DNA of 53,187 nt from an uncultured Eubacteriales bacterium (GCA_902787835.1 CADAHU010000005.1:1-53187); one strand, 5' to 3'. Positions 9,093 to 17,387 are shown, counted from the stretch's first letter. The notes: a model not told the origin generated them from the letters alone. A program made the numbers and translations.

Positions 9093-10175
9093 TCAGCGTG
9101 TTTGCAGCGTTTTCTTTTCAAAATCTTCCATAAAGCTTACCAGATTGCTGACGCCCGCCTCTGGCATGGCGTTATAGATGCTGGCGCGCATGCCGCCGGC
9201 GATGCGGTGGCCCTTCAGCGATACCAGGCCGGCCTGGGCTGCCTCCCGCACAAAAGCGGCGTCCAGCTCCGCATCCCCGGTGCGGAAGGTAACGTTCATC
9301 AGCGAGCGGCTTTCCTTATCGGCAATGCCATGGAAAATGCGGCTCTGATCCAGATAATCATACAGCAGCGCGGCCTTGCGCCGGTTACGCTGATAGATGG
9401 CCGCCACGCCCCCCTGATCCCGCAGCCACTCCAGGCACAGCCCGGCCATGTAAATGGCGTAGGTGGGCGGGGTATTGAGCATGCTGCCCTTCTCGGCCAT
9501 CACCGTCCAATCCAGGACGGCGGGCGTTTCCGGCCGGACATGGCCCAGCAGATCGCCGCGCACGATGACCACGGTGAGCCCGGCGGGGCCGATGTTCTTC
9601 TGCGCCCCGGCGTAGATCACGCCGAAGCGGCGCACATCAAAGGGCTCCGCCAGAATATTGGAGGACATATCCGCCACCAGCGGCGCGCAAGGCTCAGGCA
9701 GCTTGGTCCACCGGGTCCCGTAAATGGTGTTGTTGGTGGTGATATGCAGGTAATCCGCCCCGGGATCCAGCTGCAGGCTGTCCGGATCGGGCACGCGGGT
9801 ATAGCCGCCCTCCCGGCTGGAGCCCGCGCAGCGCACAGCGCCGTATTTTTGCGCCGTGATCATGGCGGAATGGGCAAAATTGCCGCAGTCCACATAATCG
9901 GCGGAGCGCTGCAGCAGGTTCATGGGCACGGCGGCAAACTGCCCCGTGGCGCCGCCCTGGAGCAGCAGCACCCGGTATTCCTCCGGGATATCCATCAGCT
10001 CCCGCAGCAGGGAAACCGTATGATCAAATATCTCCTGATAGGCAGCCGAGCGATGGCTCATCTCCATCACCGACATGCCGGAATTGCCGTAACACAGCAT
10101 TTCATCCGCCGCCCGGCGCAGCGCCTCCTCGGGCATGACCGCGGGGCCTGCGGCAAAATTGAACACCCGTTCCAT
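9093..10175 (-). CDS. serC: Phosphoserine aminotransferase
   Basis: A 360-residue PLP enzyme that converts 3-phosphohydroxypyruvate and glutamate to phosphoserine. It begins with MERVFNFAAGPAVMPEEALR, typical of SerC, and carries the PLP lysine in YAGAQKNIGPAG, with GHRIAGGMRASIYNAMP near the C-terminus. GGAGGGG precedes the ATG. It is the first gene of the serC-serA operon. No phosphoserine phosphatase gene is nearby. Confidence 0.96.
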   Translation of the reverse strand: MERVFNFAAGPAVMPEEALRRAADEMLCYGNSGMSVMEMSHRSAAYQEIFDHTVSLLRELMDIPEEYRVLLLQGGATGQFAAVPMNLLQRSADYVDCGNFAHSAMITAQKYGAVRCAGSSREGGYTRVPDPDSLQLDPGADYLHITTNNTIYGTRWTKLPEPCAPLVADMSSNILAEPFDVRRFGVIYAGAQKNIGPAGLTVVIVRGDLLGHVRPETPAVLDWTVMAEKGSMLNTPPTYAIYMAGLCLEWLRDQGGVAAIYQRNRRKAALLYDYLDQSRIFHGIADKESRSLMNVTFRTGDAELDAAFVREAAQAGLVSLKGHRIAGGMRASIYNAMPEAGVSNLVSFMEDFEKKTLQTR

Positions 10176-10367
10176 TCTTTCCCCTCCAGAAATCCTGTGA
10201 TTCTATTATGATACGTGTTTTTTGTGGAAATAACAAGGGATATACAGGAAAAATGCAGACCAAGGGACGCATTGCCCAATTGCTGCCATATTTTTCCCCC
10301 GCCCCCAGCATCCGGAAAAAGCGCGGCCGGATTGCCAGCCGCTGCCGTCCTTTCCAATATCTGTGCG

Positions 10368-10396
10368 TTGCGCCCGGGCGCAAAACCGCGTATGCT
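10368..10396 (+). promoter_or_regulatory. Putative promoter of the secreted hypothetical gene
   Basis: TTGCGC at 10368-10373 and TATGCT at 10391-10396 have a 17-base spacer. They lie in the 252-base divergent region that also drives serC leftward (minus-strand candidate TTGTTA, 17 bases, TATCAT near 10206-10234). Confidence 0.4.
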
Positions 10397-10427
10397 GATA
10401 TCACCGCCAACAAAAGAGGTGAATAAA

Positions 10428-11186
10428 ATGAAACGATTTTTTCTGCTCCTTATGCTTCTGCTTTTCTCCGTATGCCGCGCGGAAGAAGCGTCCCTGCGCA
10501 TTTCCGAGGATTTTCTCTCGTACAAGGGCCGCGTCACCCTTTATTGGCAGGATGACGCCGGAGCCGCGCCGTATACCGTAACCTATCAGTACGCCGGGGA
10601 AACGCTGGACGCGCAGGCTGTCTATATCGAGGAGGGCATCGAGACCCAAAGCGTAACGCTGGATTATCTGGCCCCGGGCGGCGCGTACCGCATCGCCGTG
10701 ACCAGCAGCGCCGGGGACAGGGCCGAAACGGTCATCGCCCTTCCCCCGCCCGGTATATTTGCGGATGGCAAGCTGACCGCCGATCATTTGGGCGTCGGCG
10801 TGGTGCCCTGCTCCCGCCCCCGGGATTCCGGACCCATCACGCGGCGATGGAACACGCTGAACGGGGAAGCGATGGCCGAAGCGCTGGATGGAACGGAATA
10901 CGGCGTGCAGCTGGATCTGTCCTACCCCGAGCTGGCCCGGGACCGGGCATATACCACCATGATCGTGTTCCGCGGGCCAGGGGGCTTTACCTGCGTTTAC
11001 AATCTGGGCGAAGTGACCTATATCCGCGTCAAAACCCCCGTCGTCTACATGCGCTGGCCCTTTATCGGCGGTGCGTTCTTTGATACGCTGTATCAAACCA
11101 CCGGCAGCATCGGCTGCGGGGAATATACCGTGCAATGCTATTGGGACGGCATGCTGATGGGAGAAGCCAGCTTCCAGATCAACTGA
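10428..11186 (+). CDS. Secreted protein of unknown function with Ig-like fold features
   Basis: A 252-residue protein starting at 10428, preceded by AGAGGTG. It has a signal peptide (MKRFFLLLMLLLFSVCRAEE). The mature part is beta-rich: an Ig-like segment (RVTLYWQDDAGAAPYTVTYQ, about 30-105) followed by a second domain with DGTEYGVQLDLSYPEL and RDRAYTTMIVFRGPGG. A Cys near position 18 could make it a lipoprotein, but the context is a poor lipobox. No catalytic motif is recognised. It stands alone between divergent serC and the convergent zinc operon, ending at a shared hairpin. Confidence 0.7.
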   Translation: MKRFFLLLMLLLFSVCRAEEASLRISEDFLSYKGRVTLYWQDDAGAAPYTVTYQYAGETLDAQAVYIEEGIETQSVTLDYLAPGGAYRIAVTSSAGDRAETVIALPPPGIFADGKLTADHLGVGVVPCSRPRDSGPITRRWNTLNGEAMAEALDGTEYGVQLDLSYPELARDRAYTTMIVFRGPGGFTCVYNLGEVTYIRVKTPVVYMRWPFIGGAFFDTLYQTTGSIGCGEYTVQCYWDGMLMGEASFQIN

Positions 11187-11191
11187 AAACA

Positions 11192-11212
11192 GGGGCCGCA
11201 ATTCGCGGCCCC
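11192..11212. terminator. Bidirectional terminator
   Basis: GGGGCCGC and GCGGCCCC form a GC-rich stem with a 5-base loop between convergent genes. T-rich bases follow on both strands, though no long U tract is present. Confidence 0.7.
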
Positions 11213-11229
11213 CGTTCTATTGAAGGTTA

Positions 11230-11952
11230 TCAGATGGTTTCCAGCTTGGCGTCGGTGATGATGCCGGCCTGCATCACACCCCGCAGGATGATGGATGTGC
11301 CCACGGCGGGAACCTCGTCATTGGTGACGAAGGCCGCCATCCAGGAGCCGTCATAGTAGGGATCCTGGAACATGTTGGGGCCGTACACGCGGCCGTAGGC
11401 GAACACCGTTTTGCCCTCGAAGGCCTCATGGTTGCTGGAATAATTCATCACCTGCACGCGCTCCAGCGTACCGGTCATGGTAAGCATGTTGATATCCGCC
11501 GTGGCGCCGGTATAGGTGGTCAGGGTATTCACCTTGGCGTTGCTGAGCCAATACTGATCCAGAGCGCCTTCATTCTGAGCAAAGGTGCCGGTCACCTCCA
11601 CCAGAGAGCCGAAGGCGGGCAGCGTGCTGGGATCCTCCACCTGGAGCTCCCACTGCCAGTCGCAGCACTTGGTCTGATCCAGATAGCCGCACACATAATA
11701 GCGCGTCACACTGCTGTAAGCATCGTAGATGGAGGTGATCACACCGCGCTTCGTCATGCTCTTGCCGACGTACTGGGAGGCGTAATTGTTATAGAAGATA
11801 TTTTGGTACAGCGTATACTCCGAGCTGTTGAGCACCGTGGGCACAGAGGAGGTGCTGGTGGCCAGGGGCGTGGTTTCATCCTTGGCGGCGCAGGCGGTGG
11901 CCAGCACGGCGCAGGCCAGCAGCAGCAGGGCAAGACAGATTCTCTTTTTCAT
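11230..11952 (-). CDS. Lipoprotein of unknown function in the zinc-uptake operon, OB-like domain
   Basis: A 240-residue lipoprotein with signal MKKRICLALLLLACAVLATA and lipidation Cys in LATAC. AGGAGAAAG precedes the start. The central region (YVGKSMTKRGVITS, then SLVEVTGTF) looks like an OB-type beta barrel and recurs in the secreted protein at 40337-41869. A CC pair lies in TKCCDWQWELQ. It begins 21 bases after the permease stop, so it is the last gene of the operon. A role in metal capture or envelope function is inference from context only. Confidence 0.7.
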   Translation of the reverse strand: MKKRICLALLLLACAVLATACAAKDETTPLATSTSSVPTVLNSSEYTLYQNIFYNNYASQYVGKSMTKRGVITSIYDAYSSVTRYYVCGYLDQTKCCDWQWELQVEDPSTLPAFGSLVEVTGTFAQNEGALDQYWLSNAKVNTLTTYTGATADINMLTMTGTLERVQVMNYSSNHEAFEGKTVFAYGRVYGPNMFQDPYYDGSWMAAFVTNDEVPAVGTSIILRGVMQAGIITDAKLETI

Positions 11953-11973
11953 ATACTTTCTCCTGTTTTAAAT

Positions 11974-12828
11974 TTACGCTTTGCGCCGCACGGCAGAGAC
12001 CGCGCAGAAAGCGAGGAACACAACGATATCCACCGCCACGATGGTGGAGCCCACGGGCGTGCTGGCGCCGCAGGAGATCAGGATGCCCAGCAGCGAGCAG
12101 ACCACGGAGAACACAGCGGAGCAGATCGATACGGAGCGGAAGCTTTTAAACAGCCGCATGGCGCTCATGGCCGGGAAGATGATCAGGGCAGAGATCAGCA
12201 GCGAGCCCACCAGGTTCATGGCCAGCACGATGATGATGGCGATCACAGAGGCGATCAGCAGGTTATAAGCCGCCACGCGCGTGCCCGAGGTACGGGCGAA
12301 GCTCTCGTCAAAGGTGACGGCAAAGATCTTGTTATAGAACAGCACAAAGATCACCACCACCGCCACTGACAGCCCCACGCTGAGCCATACCTGCAGGCTG
12401 GACAGCATCAGGATGGAGCCCGAGCCGAACAGCGTGGTGCACACATCCTTGGAGAGGTTGTTGGAGGTAGGAAACTTGCTGAGCACCAGATAGCCCACAG
12501 CCATGGCGCTGACGGAGATCAGGGCGATGGCCGCATCGCCGCGCATTTTGCTGCTTTGCCCTGGGCGCAGCAGCAGGATGGCGCACAGCATGGTGATGGG
12601 CAGCACCACCAGCATGTTGTTGCTGGCGGTCAGGTTCATGATGCTGGCCACGGCGGTGGCCGCAAAGGTGACGCGGGAAAGGCCGTCGCCGATAAAGGAA
12701 AAATGCTTGAGCACCAGGATCACGCCCAGCAGAGAGGAGCTGAGCGAAATCAAAGCGCCCACGATCAGCGCCTTCTGCACATAGGATTCGCCCAGGAACA
12801 TCAGGATATTTTCAAAGAAATCGCTCAT
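11974..12828 (-). CDS. znuB: Zinc/manganese ABC transporter permease
   Basis: A 284-residue ABC-3 family membrane protein with about eight hydrophobic segments. It forms the channel for divalent metal import. Recognisable stretches are VGALISLSSSLLGVILVLKH, FSFIGDGLSRVTFAA and NLVGSLLISALIIFPAM. Its start overlaps the ATPase stop by 4 bases. The metal (Zn or Mn) cannot be decided from this subunit alone; zinc is favoured by its partners. Confidence 0.92.
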   Translation of the reverse strand: MSDFFENILMFLGESYVQKALIVGALISLSSSLLGVILVLKHFSFIGDGLSRVTFAATAVASIMNLTASNNMLVVLPITMLCAILLLRPGQSSKMRGDAAIALISVSAMAVGYLVLSKFPTSNNLSKDVCTTLFGSGSILMLSSLQVWLSVGLSVAVVVIFVLFYNKIFAVTFDESFARTSGTRVAAYNLLIASVIAIIIVLAMNLVGSLLISALIIFPAMSAMRLFKSFRSVSICSAVFSVVCSLLGILISCGASTPVGSTIVAVDIVVFLAFCAVSAVRRKA

Positions 12829-13535
12829 TTCCGTTCACTTCCTTCCAGCTGCAGGAAGCGGCTGCCGATATCGGCCTGCCGGTATTCCTCCGTGGTGCCG
12901 AAGAACATGGTGTGCCCCACGTGCAGGATCTTGGTGGCATAGCTCACCGCCGCGCCGATATCGTGGGAGACCATCATGATGGTCACTTGGTCCTCCCGGT
13001 TCAGCTGTTCGATCAGGCTGTACATCTCCGCCGTAACCTTGGGATCCAGGCCGGAGACCGGCTCATCCAGCAGCAGGATCTTGCGGGTGGCGCACAACGC
13101 CCGGGCCAGGAGCACGCGCTGCTGCTGGCCGCCGGAAAGCTCCCGGTAGCAGCGCTTGGCAAACTGGGTGATGTGCATTTTTTCCATGTTCTCTCGGGCC
13201 AGCGCTTTTTCCGCTTTGCCGTAAAACAGCCGGCCGCTGCGCCCCTGGCAGCCGGAGAGGACGATCTCCTCCACCGTGGCGGGAAAATCCCGCTGCGCCT
13301 GGGTCTGCTGGGGCAGATAGCCGATCTCGTTGTTCTTTACGCCGTCGCCAAAGGCGATGCTCCCGCCCAGGGGCTTCTGCAGGCCCAGCACGGTTTTCAT
13401 CAACGTGGATTTGCCGGAGCCGTTCTCGCCCACGATGCACAGGTAATCGCCCTTCTCCACGGAGAAATTGACGTTTTCCAGCACCACATGGCCTTCATAG
13501 CCCAAAACCAGATTTTCGCATGTCAGCTGCGCCAT
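12825..13535 (-). CDS. znuC: Zinc/manganese ABC transporter ATP-binding protein
   Basis: A 236-residue ATPase that powers the permease. It has Walker A GENGSGKST, Q-loop LPQQ, signature LSGGQQQRVLLARAL, Walker B ILLLDEPVSGLD and the H-loop in MMVSHD. GGGAGATG precedes the start. It lies 16 bases after the binding-protein gene and overlaps the permease start. Confidence 0.94.
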   Translation of the reverse strand: MAQLTCENLVLGYEGHVVLENVNFSVEKGDYLCIVGENGSGKSTLMKTVLGLQKPLGGSIAFGDGVKNNEIGYLPQQTQAQRDFPATVEEIVLSGCQGRSGRLFYGKAEKALARENMEKMHITQFAKRCYRELSGGQQQRVLLARALCATRKILLLDEPVSGLDPKVTAEMYSLIEQLNREDQVTIMMVSHDIGAAVSYATKILHVGHTMFFGTTEEYRQADIGSRFLQLEGSERK

Positions 13536-13551
13536 CTCTCGTCATCTCCCG

Positions 13552-14502
13552 TCAGTTCAGCGCGGCCCGGAACGCATCCAGGTTATTCTGCATGATCGCC
13601 AGGTAGGTTGCCCCCTGCTCCACGTCCTGGGTGGTCACGCCCTGCATGGAGTTTACCATGATGATGGGCCGATCCTTGTTTTGGGATTCGCGCAGTACGG
13701 TCTCCGCAAACCGGGTATCGGAGCCCTCCAGCAGCAGCACCGCGGGCAGATTCAATTCATCCACCTTGTTGCGCAGGAAGCGGATGGTCTCGATGCTGAT
13801 ATCGGTGGCGGCGGAGCAGCCGGGGAAGGCGGCGTAATACTCCAGATTGTAATCATCCACAAAATAGCGGAAGGGGAAGCGATCGCAGAAGAGCAGGGTA
13901 TCATAGGCGGAGGCGCCGATCATATCGGCATACTGCCCGTCCAGATCGCTCAGCTGGGCGCAGTACGCCTCGTTATTGGCGCGGAAGGTATCCGCATCCT
14001 CCGGGCACATGGCCGCCAGCGCATCGGTGATCGCGCCGCACAGCGTCTGCGCGTTGCGAAGGGACAGCCAGATATGCTCGTCGGAGGCCGCTTCCTCCTC
14101 CTCTTCTTCTTCCTGTTCCATGCCTTCCTTCACTTCTTCTCCCTTGGCGGCGTCGCCCAGCGCCTCCATCAGGCACAGGGTCTGGCGCTGATCGTTATCG
14201 CCCACCCGCAGGATATCATCCACCCAAGCGTCGGATTCGCCGCCGATGTAGATGAACAGATCGCAGTTGTTTACCGTGCGGATATCGGAAGCCGTGGGAT
14301 TGTAATTATGCAGGTCGATGCCGTTGTTCAGCAGCAGCACCAAATTGATTTTTTCCTCCCCGCCCATGATCTGGCGGGCCCAGTCATAGATGGGAAAGGT
14401 GGTGGCTACCACGGTCGGTTTATCCTCCGCCAACGCCGCGGGAGCGGCCAAAGCGCCCAGGCACAACAGCAGAGCCAGCATCATCGATACGTTTTTTTTC
14501 AT
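13552..14502 (-). CDS. znuA: Metal ABC transporter substrate-binding protein
   Basis: A 316-residue cluster 9 binding protein. The start at 14502 has GGAGGATT upstream; the open frame extends further but without a site. The signal peptide MKKNVSMMLALLLCLGALAA ends near ALAED, with no lipobox. Visible metal-site residues are His in DLHNYNPT and His in DEHIWLSLRN. The third position reads CDRFPFRYF rather than the classic HxAFxY, a variant I recall in clostridial homologues. Between the first two lies an acidic loop (EEEEEEE) where zinc-specific proteins usually have a His-rich loop. A hairpin with a T run lies between this gene and the upstream small gene. Confidence 0.9.
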   Translation of the reverse strand: MKKNVSMMLALLLCLGALAAPAALAEDKPTVVATTFPIYDWARQIMGGEEKINLVLLLNNGIDLHNYNPTASDIRTVNNCDLFIYIGGESDAWVDDILRVGDNDQRQTLCLMEALGDAAKGEEVKEGMEQEEEEEEEAASDEHIWLSLRNAQTLCGAITDALAAMCPEDADTFRANNEAYCAQLSDLDGQYADMIGASAYDTLLFCDRFPFRYFVDDYNLEYYAAFPGCSAATDISIETIRFLRNKVDELNLPAVLLLEGSDTRFAETVLRESQNKDRPIIMVNSMQGVTTQDVEQGATYLAIMQNNLDAFRAALN

Positions 14503-14539
14503 TTTATTATAATCCTCCGTTAAACGTAAAATTGGGCAT

Positions 14540-14590
14540 AAAAAAGCAAAGCAAGCCTCTCCCCGCAGCATACGCGGGGTTATTTGCTTT
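14540..14590 (-). terminator. Internal terminator or attenuator upstream of znuA
   Basis: On the minus strand AAAGCAA pairs with TTGCTTT and, inside it, CCCCGC pairs with GCGGGG around a 7-base loop. A six-T run follows close by. It lies between the small Cys-rich gene and znuA, so it may limit read-through into the transporter genes. Confidence 0.7.
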
Positions 14591-14601
14591 GTCGCTCAAT
14601 T

Positions 14602-14901
14602 TTAATCGTTCAGACGGATCTTCCAGCTTACAGGCGTGCTGTATACAGGCCGCTCCTTCATGGGATACGCGCGGCGATAAACCCCGGCCAGGCCCATGAG
14701 GCCGCAGCCCGCAGCGGCGGGAAGCAGCGTCACCAGGCCATGCAGCAGCTGCTCCACCCGGGCAATCAGGCTGCACACCAGACAGCATTCCCCGCGGCAG
14801 GCATGGTTGGCAGCACGCACGATGCAGACGGAAGAAAGCAGCAGGGTGCACAGGAGCACCGCGCAGAGCAAAATGGCCGCAAACCGCTTTTGATTGCGCA
14901 T
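14602..14901 (-). CDS. Small Cys-rich membrane protein of the zinc operon
   Basis: A 99-residue protein with an N-terminal hydrophobic segment (RFAAILLCAVLLCTLLLSSV), then HACRGECCLVC, a second hydrophobic segment (about 48-72) and the tail VSWKIRLND. From memory, a similar small protein (H-x-C-x-G-x-x-C-x-x-C between two membrane segments) often sits beside zinc ABC transporter genes in Clostridia. The clustered Cys and His suggest metal binding at the membrane; this is inference. It is the first gene after the promoter at 14948-14975. Confidence 0.72.
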   Translation of the reverse strand: MRNQKRFAAILLCAVLLCTLLLSSVCIVRAANHACRGECCLVCSLIARVEQLLHGLVTLLPAAAGCGLMGLAGVYRRAYPMKERPVYSTPVSWKIRLND

Positions 14902-14947
14902 ACGCTGTTTCCTCCTTTCCGGACAAAAAAGCCCGATTAACGCCTAT

Positions 14948-14975
14948 ATTTTATCACAGAACGGTGGTTTGTCAA
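14948..14975 (-). promoter_or_regulatory. Promoter of the zinc-uptake operon
   Basis: Minus-strand TTGACA (14970-14975) and TAAAAT (14948-14953) have a 16-base spacer, about 45 bases upstream of the small gene. I looked for a Zur/Fur-type palindrome over it and did not find a convincing one. Confidence 0.7.
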
Positions 14976-15083
14976 CATTGGGGCGGCTTTTTGCCTTCGG
15001 TTTTATGTGAATATTCCATGAATAATCCCGGTCCGTCCCGCCTTAAATCGGCATAAAAATACAATTAAGGAACAGCGCCGTTC

Positions 15084-15112
15084 TTGACTGTATCCCCCGG
15101 GCATTGTACAAT
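15084..15112 (+). promoter_or_regulatory. Promoter of the glycine riboswitch transcript
   Basis: TTGACT (15084-15089) and TACAAT (15107-15112) are separated by 17 bases, just upstream of the first aptamer. Confidence 0.75.
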
Positions 15113-15125
15113 ACTCTTGTCATGT

Positions 15126-15306
15126 GAAGCCTGCAGGAAATATCCTGATTCCAGGATAACCGAAGGAGTAAAACTCTCAGGTGCCGCGCAAGCGGCGGGG
15201 ACTGCAGGTGGAGGACACTCTGGAGAATCCCGGTATAGCCGGGTGCCGAAGGTGCAAAGGGAGCAGCCCTGCCCCCGAATCTCTCAGGCAAAAGGACAGA
15301 GCCGGT
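15126..15306 (+). promoter_or_regulatory. Tandem glycine riboswitch (gcvT type)
   Basis: Two consecutive glycine aptamers are visible. The first has CCGAAGGAGTAAAACTCTCA near 15160-15179 and GGACACTCTGGAGAA near 15213. The second has GCCGAAGG near 15245, CGAATCTCTCAGG near 15276 and AAAGGACAGAG near 15291. The regulated gene is a Na+/alanine-glycine symporter rather than a glycine cleavage gene, so the switch probably tunes amino acid transport. Whether glycine turns it on or off depends on the hairpin that follows. Confidence 0.95.
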
Positions 15307-15341
15307 ATCCCGCGCGGGATATTGCCGTGTCACGCAAGCTG

Positions 15342-15376
15342 AGAGAGTTCTGCCTTGGGCGGACTCTTATTTTATT
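15342..15376 (+). terminator. Candidate expression-platform terminator of the riboswitch
   Basis: GAGTTC-T-GCC and GGCGGACTC pair with a single bulged base, followed by TTATTTTATT. It lies between the second aptamer and the symporter ribosome binding site. Confidence 0.6.
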
Positions 15377-15395
15377 GCTGACAGGAGGAAACAGC

Positions 15396-16889
15396 ATGGA
15401 CGCATTGATAGCCTTTAACGACAAACTGAACGGGATCGTATGGGGCGTGCCCGCCCTGACGCTGCTGATCGGCACCGGCGTGCTGATGACGGTATTGACC
15501 GCGTTTTTCCAGTTCCGGCGCTTTGGCCACATGTGGAAAAACACCATCGGCGGCCTCTTTCATAAAAAGGAGATCCGCACCTCCCATGATAAGCATTCCA
15601 TCTCCCAGTTCCAGGCGCTGTGCACGGCGCTGAGCGCCACCATCGGCACCGGCAACATTGCCGGCGTGGCCTACGCCATCACCATGGGCGGCCCCGGCGC
15701 TGTGTTCTGGATGTGGATCGCCGCCATCGTGGGCATGATGACCAACTACTCCGAAAACGTACTGGGCATCTATTTCCGCCGCCGCAATGAAAAGGGCGAA
15801 TGGTCCGGCGGCGCCATGTACTATCTGAAGGACGGCGTGGGCCGGATGAAATACGGCAAGATCGTGGGCAGCGTGCTGGCCGTGCTGTTCTCCCTGTTTG
15901 CCATTCTGGCCTCCTTCGGCATCGGCAACATGGGCCAGCTGGTATCGATCTCCGAGAGCATCAGCACCCTGGCCAGCAGCGCCAACCCCCAAACGGTATC
16001 GCTGATCACCGGCATCGTGGTCATGGTGCTGGCCGCGCTGGTCATCGTGGGCGGCCTCAAGCGCATCGCCACCACCAATGAAAAAATCGTGCCCTTTATG
16101 GCCGTGTTCTTTATCCTGGGCTCCGTCGTGATCATCATCATGAATATCGGCAAGGTGCCCGCCGCCTTCGCCGCCATCTTCAAGAGCGCCTTCAACTTCA
16201 AATCCGCGGCCGGCGGCATCGGCGGCGCGGTGATCGCCCAGGCCATGCAGTGGGGCTTCAAGCGCGGCGTGTTCTCCAACGAGGCCGGCCTTGGCTCTTC
16301 GGTCATGGTGCACAGCGCTTCCAACGTAAAGGAACCCGTGGTGCAGGGTCTGTGGGGCATCTTTGAGGTGTTTGCCGATACCATCATCGTGTGCACCTGC
16401 ACCGCCCTGGTGATCCTGACCAGCGGCGTGGTGAACCTGGATACCGGCGCTTCCCTCAGCGGCGTCACCAAGCTGGGCCTGGCCACCGAGGCCTTTACCG
16501 CAAACTTCGGCACCTTCGGCGGAATCTTCATCGCCGTGGCCGTATCGCTGTTCGCTTTCACCACCATTCTGGGCTGGAGCTACTATGGCAGCAAGGCCTG
16601 GGAGTATCTCTTCGGCACCAAATCCATCCTGATCTACAAGATCATCTTCCTGGGCATGATCATCGTCAGCGCCACCATCGACGCCTCCGTGGCCATCGAT
16701 TTCTCCGATACCTTCAACGGTCTGATGTCCATCCCCAACCTGATCGGCGTGCTGTGCCTCAGCGGCCTGGTGGTCAAGATCACCAAGAATTACACCGTGC
16801 GCAAGATCACCAAAAAGGATCCGAACGCCGAGCCCATGTATTCCTTCGATCCCAAGATTCAGAAAGAGCAGGAAGCGCGGCAGGATTGA
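15396..16889 (+). CDS. Sodium:alanine/glycine symporter (AGCS family)
   Basis: A 497-residue multi-pass membrane protein that imports alanine or glycine with Na+. The start at 15396 has AGGAGG 7 bases upstream. Family signatures include LCTALSATIGTGNIAGVAYA, GPGAVFWMW, GAMYYLKDG and KRGVFSNEAGLGSS. Repression or activation by glycine through the upstream riboswitch is consistent with glycine as a substrate. No terminator directly follows; the dispersed repeat begins within about 15-40 bases of the stop. Confidence 0.95.
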   Translation: MDALIAFNDKLNGIVWGVPALTLLIGTGVLMTVLTAFFQFRRFGHMWKNTIGGLFHKKEIRTSHDKHSISQFQALCTALSATIGTGNIAGVAYAITMGGPGAVFWMWIAAIVGMMTNYSENVLGIYFRRRNEKGEWSGGAMYYLKDGVGRMKYGKIVGSVLAVLFSLFAILASFGIGNMGQLVSISESISTLASSANPQTVSLITGIVVMVLAALVIVGGLKRIATTNEKIVPFMAVFFILGSVVIIIMNIGKVPAAFAAIFKSAFNFKSAAGGIGGAVIAQAMQWGFKRGVFSNEAGLGSSVMVHSASNVKEPVVQGLWGIFEVFADTIIVCTCTALVILTSGVVNLDTGASLSGVTKLGLATEAFTANFGTFGGIFIAVAVSLFAFTTILGWSYYGSKAWEYLFGTKSILIYKIIFLGMIIVSATIDASVAIDFSDTFNGLMSIPNLIGVLCLSGLVVKITKNYTVRKITKKDPNAEPMYSFDPKIQKEQEARQD

Positions 16890-16899
16890 CACCGGCTCA

Positions 16900-17387
16900 A
16901 GTATAATGCTGCTCTCAGATTAAAAGCAGACAAACCATAATTAACAAAGGGAGACGTTCGAGGCCTCCGCGGCCTCGATCTCTGCGCCAAAGGGATTTCA
17001 TCCCTTTGGAATCCCAACAGGCGATGAGGCGAACGACGAAAGGCAGACTCGCTTCCGCCAGAAACTTGTATAACGCAAAGAGAGCTCCCGGGCATAAGAA
17101 AAGCCCTGTGCGCTGTGCACACAGGTTAACAGCGAAGCTGGCCTTGCCCGGGGCCTTCCGGCCCGCCCTCCGCTGAAAACCGGCCCAAGGGCAGGTTTTC
17201 CGGGCGCTACGGGCCCGGGAGCGGTTGCAGGCATTAAAGCCAGTTGACGGTAAAACAAGCATCAGCAGTGGCGACAAACGCAGCCTTCTTCGGTTCCTTC
17301 TTGGGCTTCAAGAAGGAACGTCCCCGTTCGTCCCCCCATCCACTTTCAGTTTGTTGTCGTATTATTCAAAACAGATAATCGTATAAG
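16900..17387 (+). repeat. Structured dispersed repeat, copy 1
   Basis: This gene-free region matches 48388-48828 in the same orientation. The best-conserved core runs from GCAGACAAACC (16926) to about 17140, roughly 80% alike by eye. It contains three hairpins: CGAGGCC/GGCCTCG (16959-16977), CCAAAGGGA/TCCCTTTGG (about 16986-17008) and CCTGTGCGC/GCACACAGG (17104-17125). The unit ends with TTTCAGTTTG (17344) and ATAATCGTATAAG. The inner part (17140-17340) differs from copy 2 and has its own hairpin GTTCCTTCTT/AAGAAGGAAC (17300-17326). Open frames on the minus strand here are not convincing genes. Confidence 0.85.

Noticed and set aside
14902..15080. Zur or Fur box for the metal operon
   Set aside because: No convincing palindrome of the known type was found over the promoter.
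16915..17277. Minus-strand frames in repeat copies 1 and 2 that share a peptide around DSKGMKSLWRR
   Set aside because: The shared peptide is the translation of conserved hairpins and the rest of each frame is unrelated. The compensatory base change supports RNA structure rather than protein coding.
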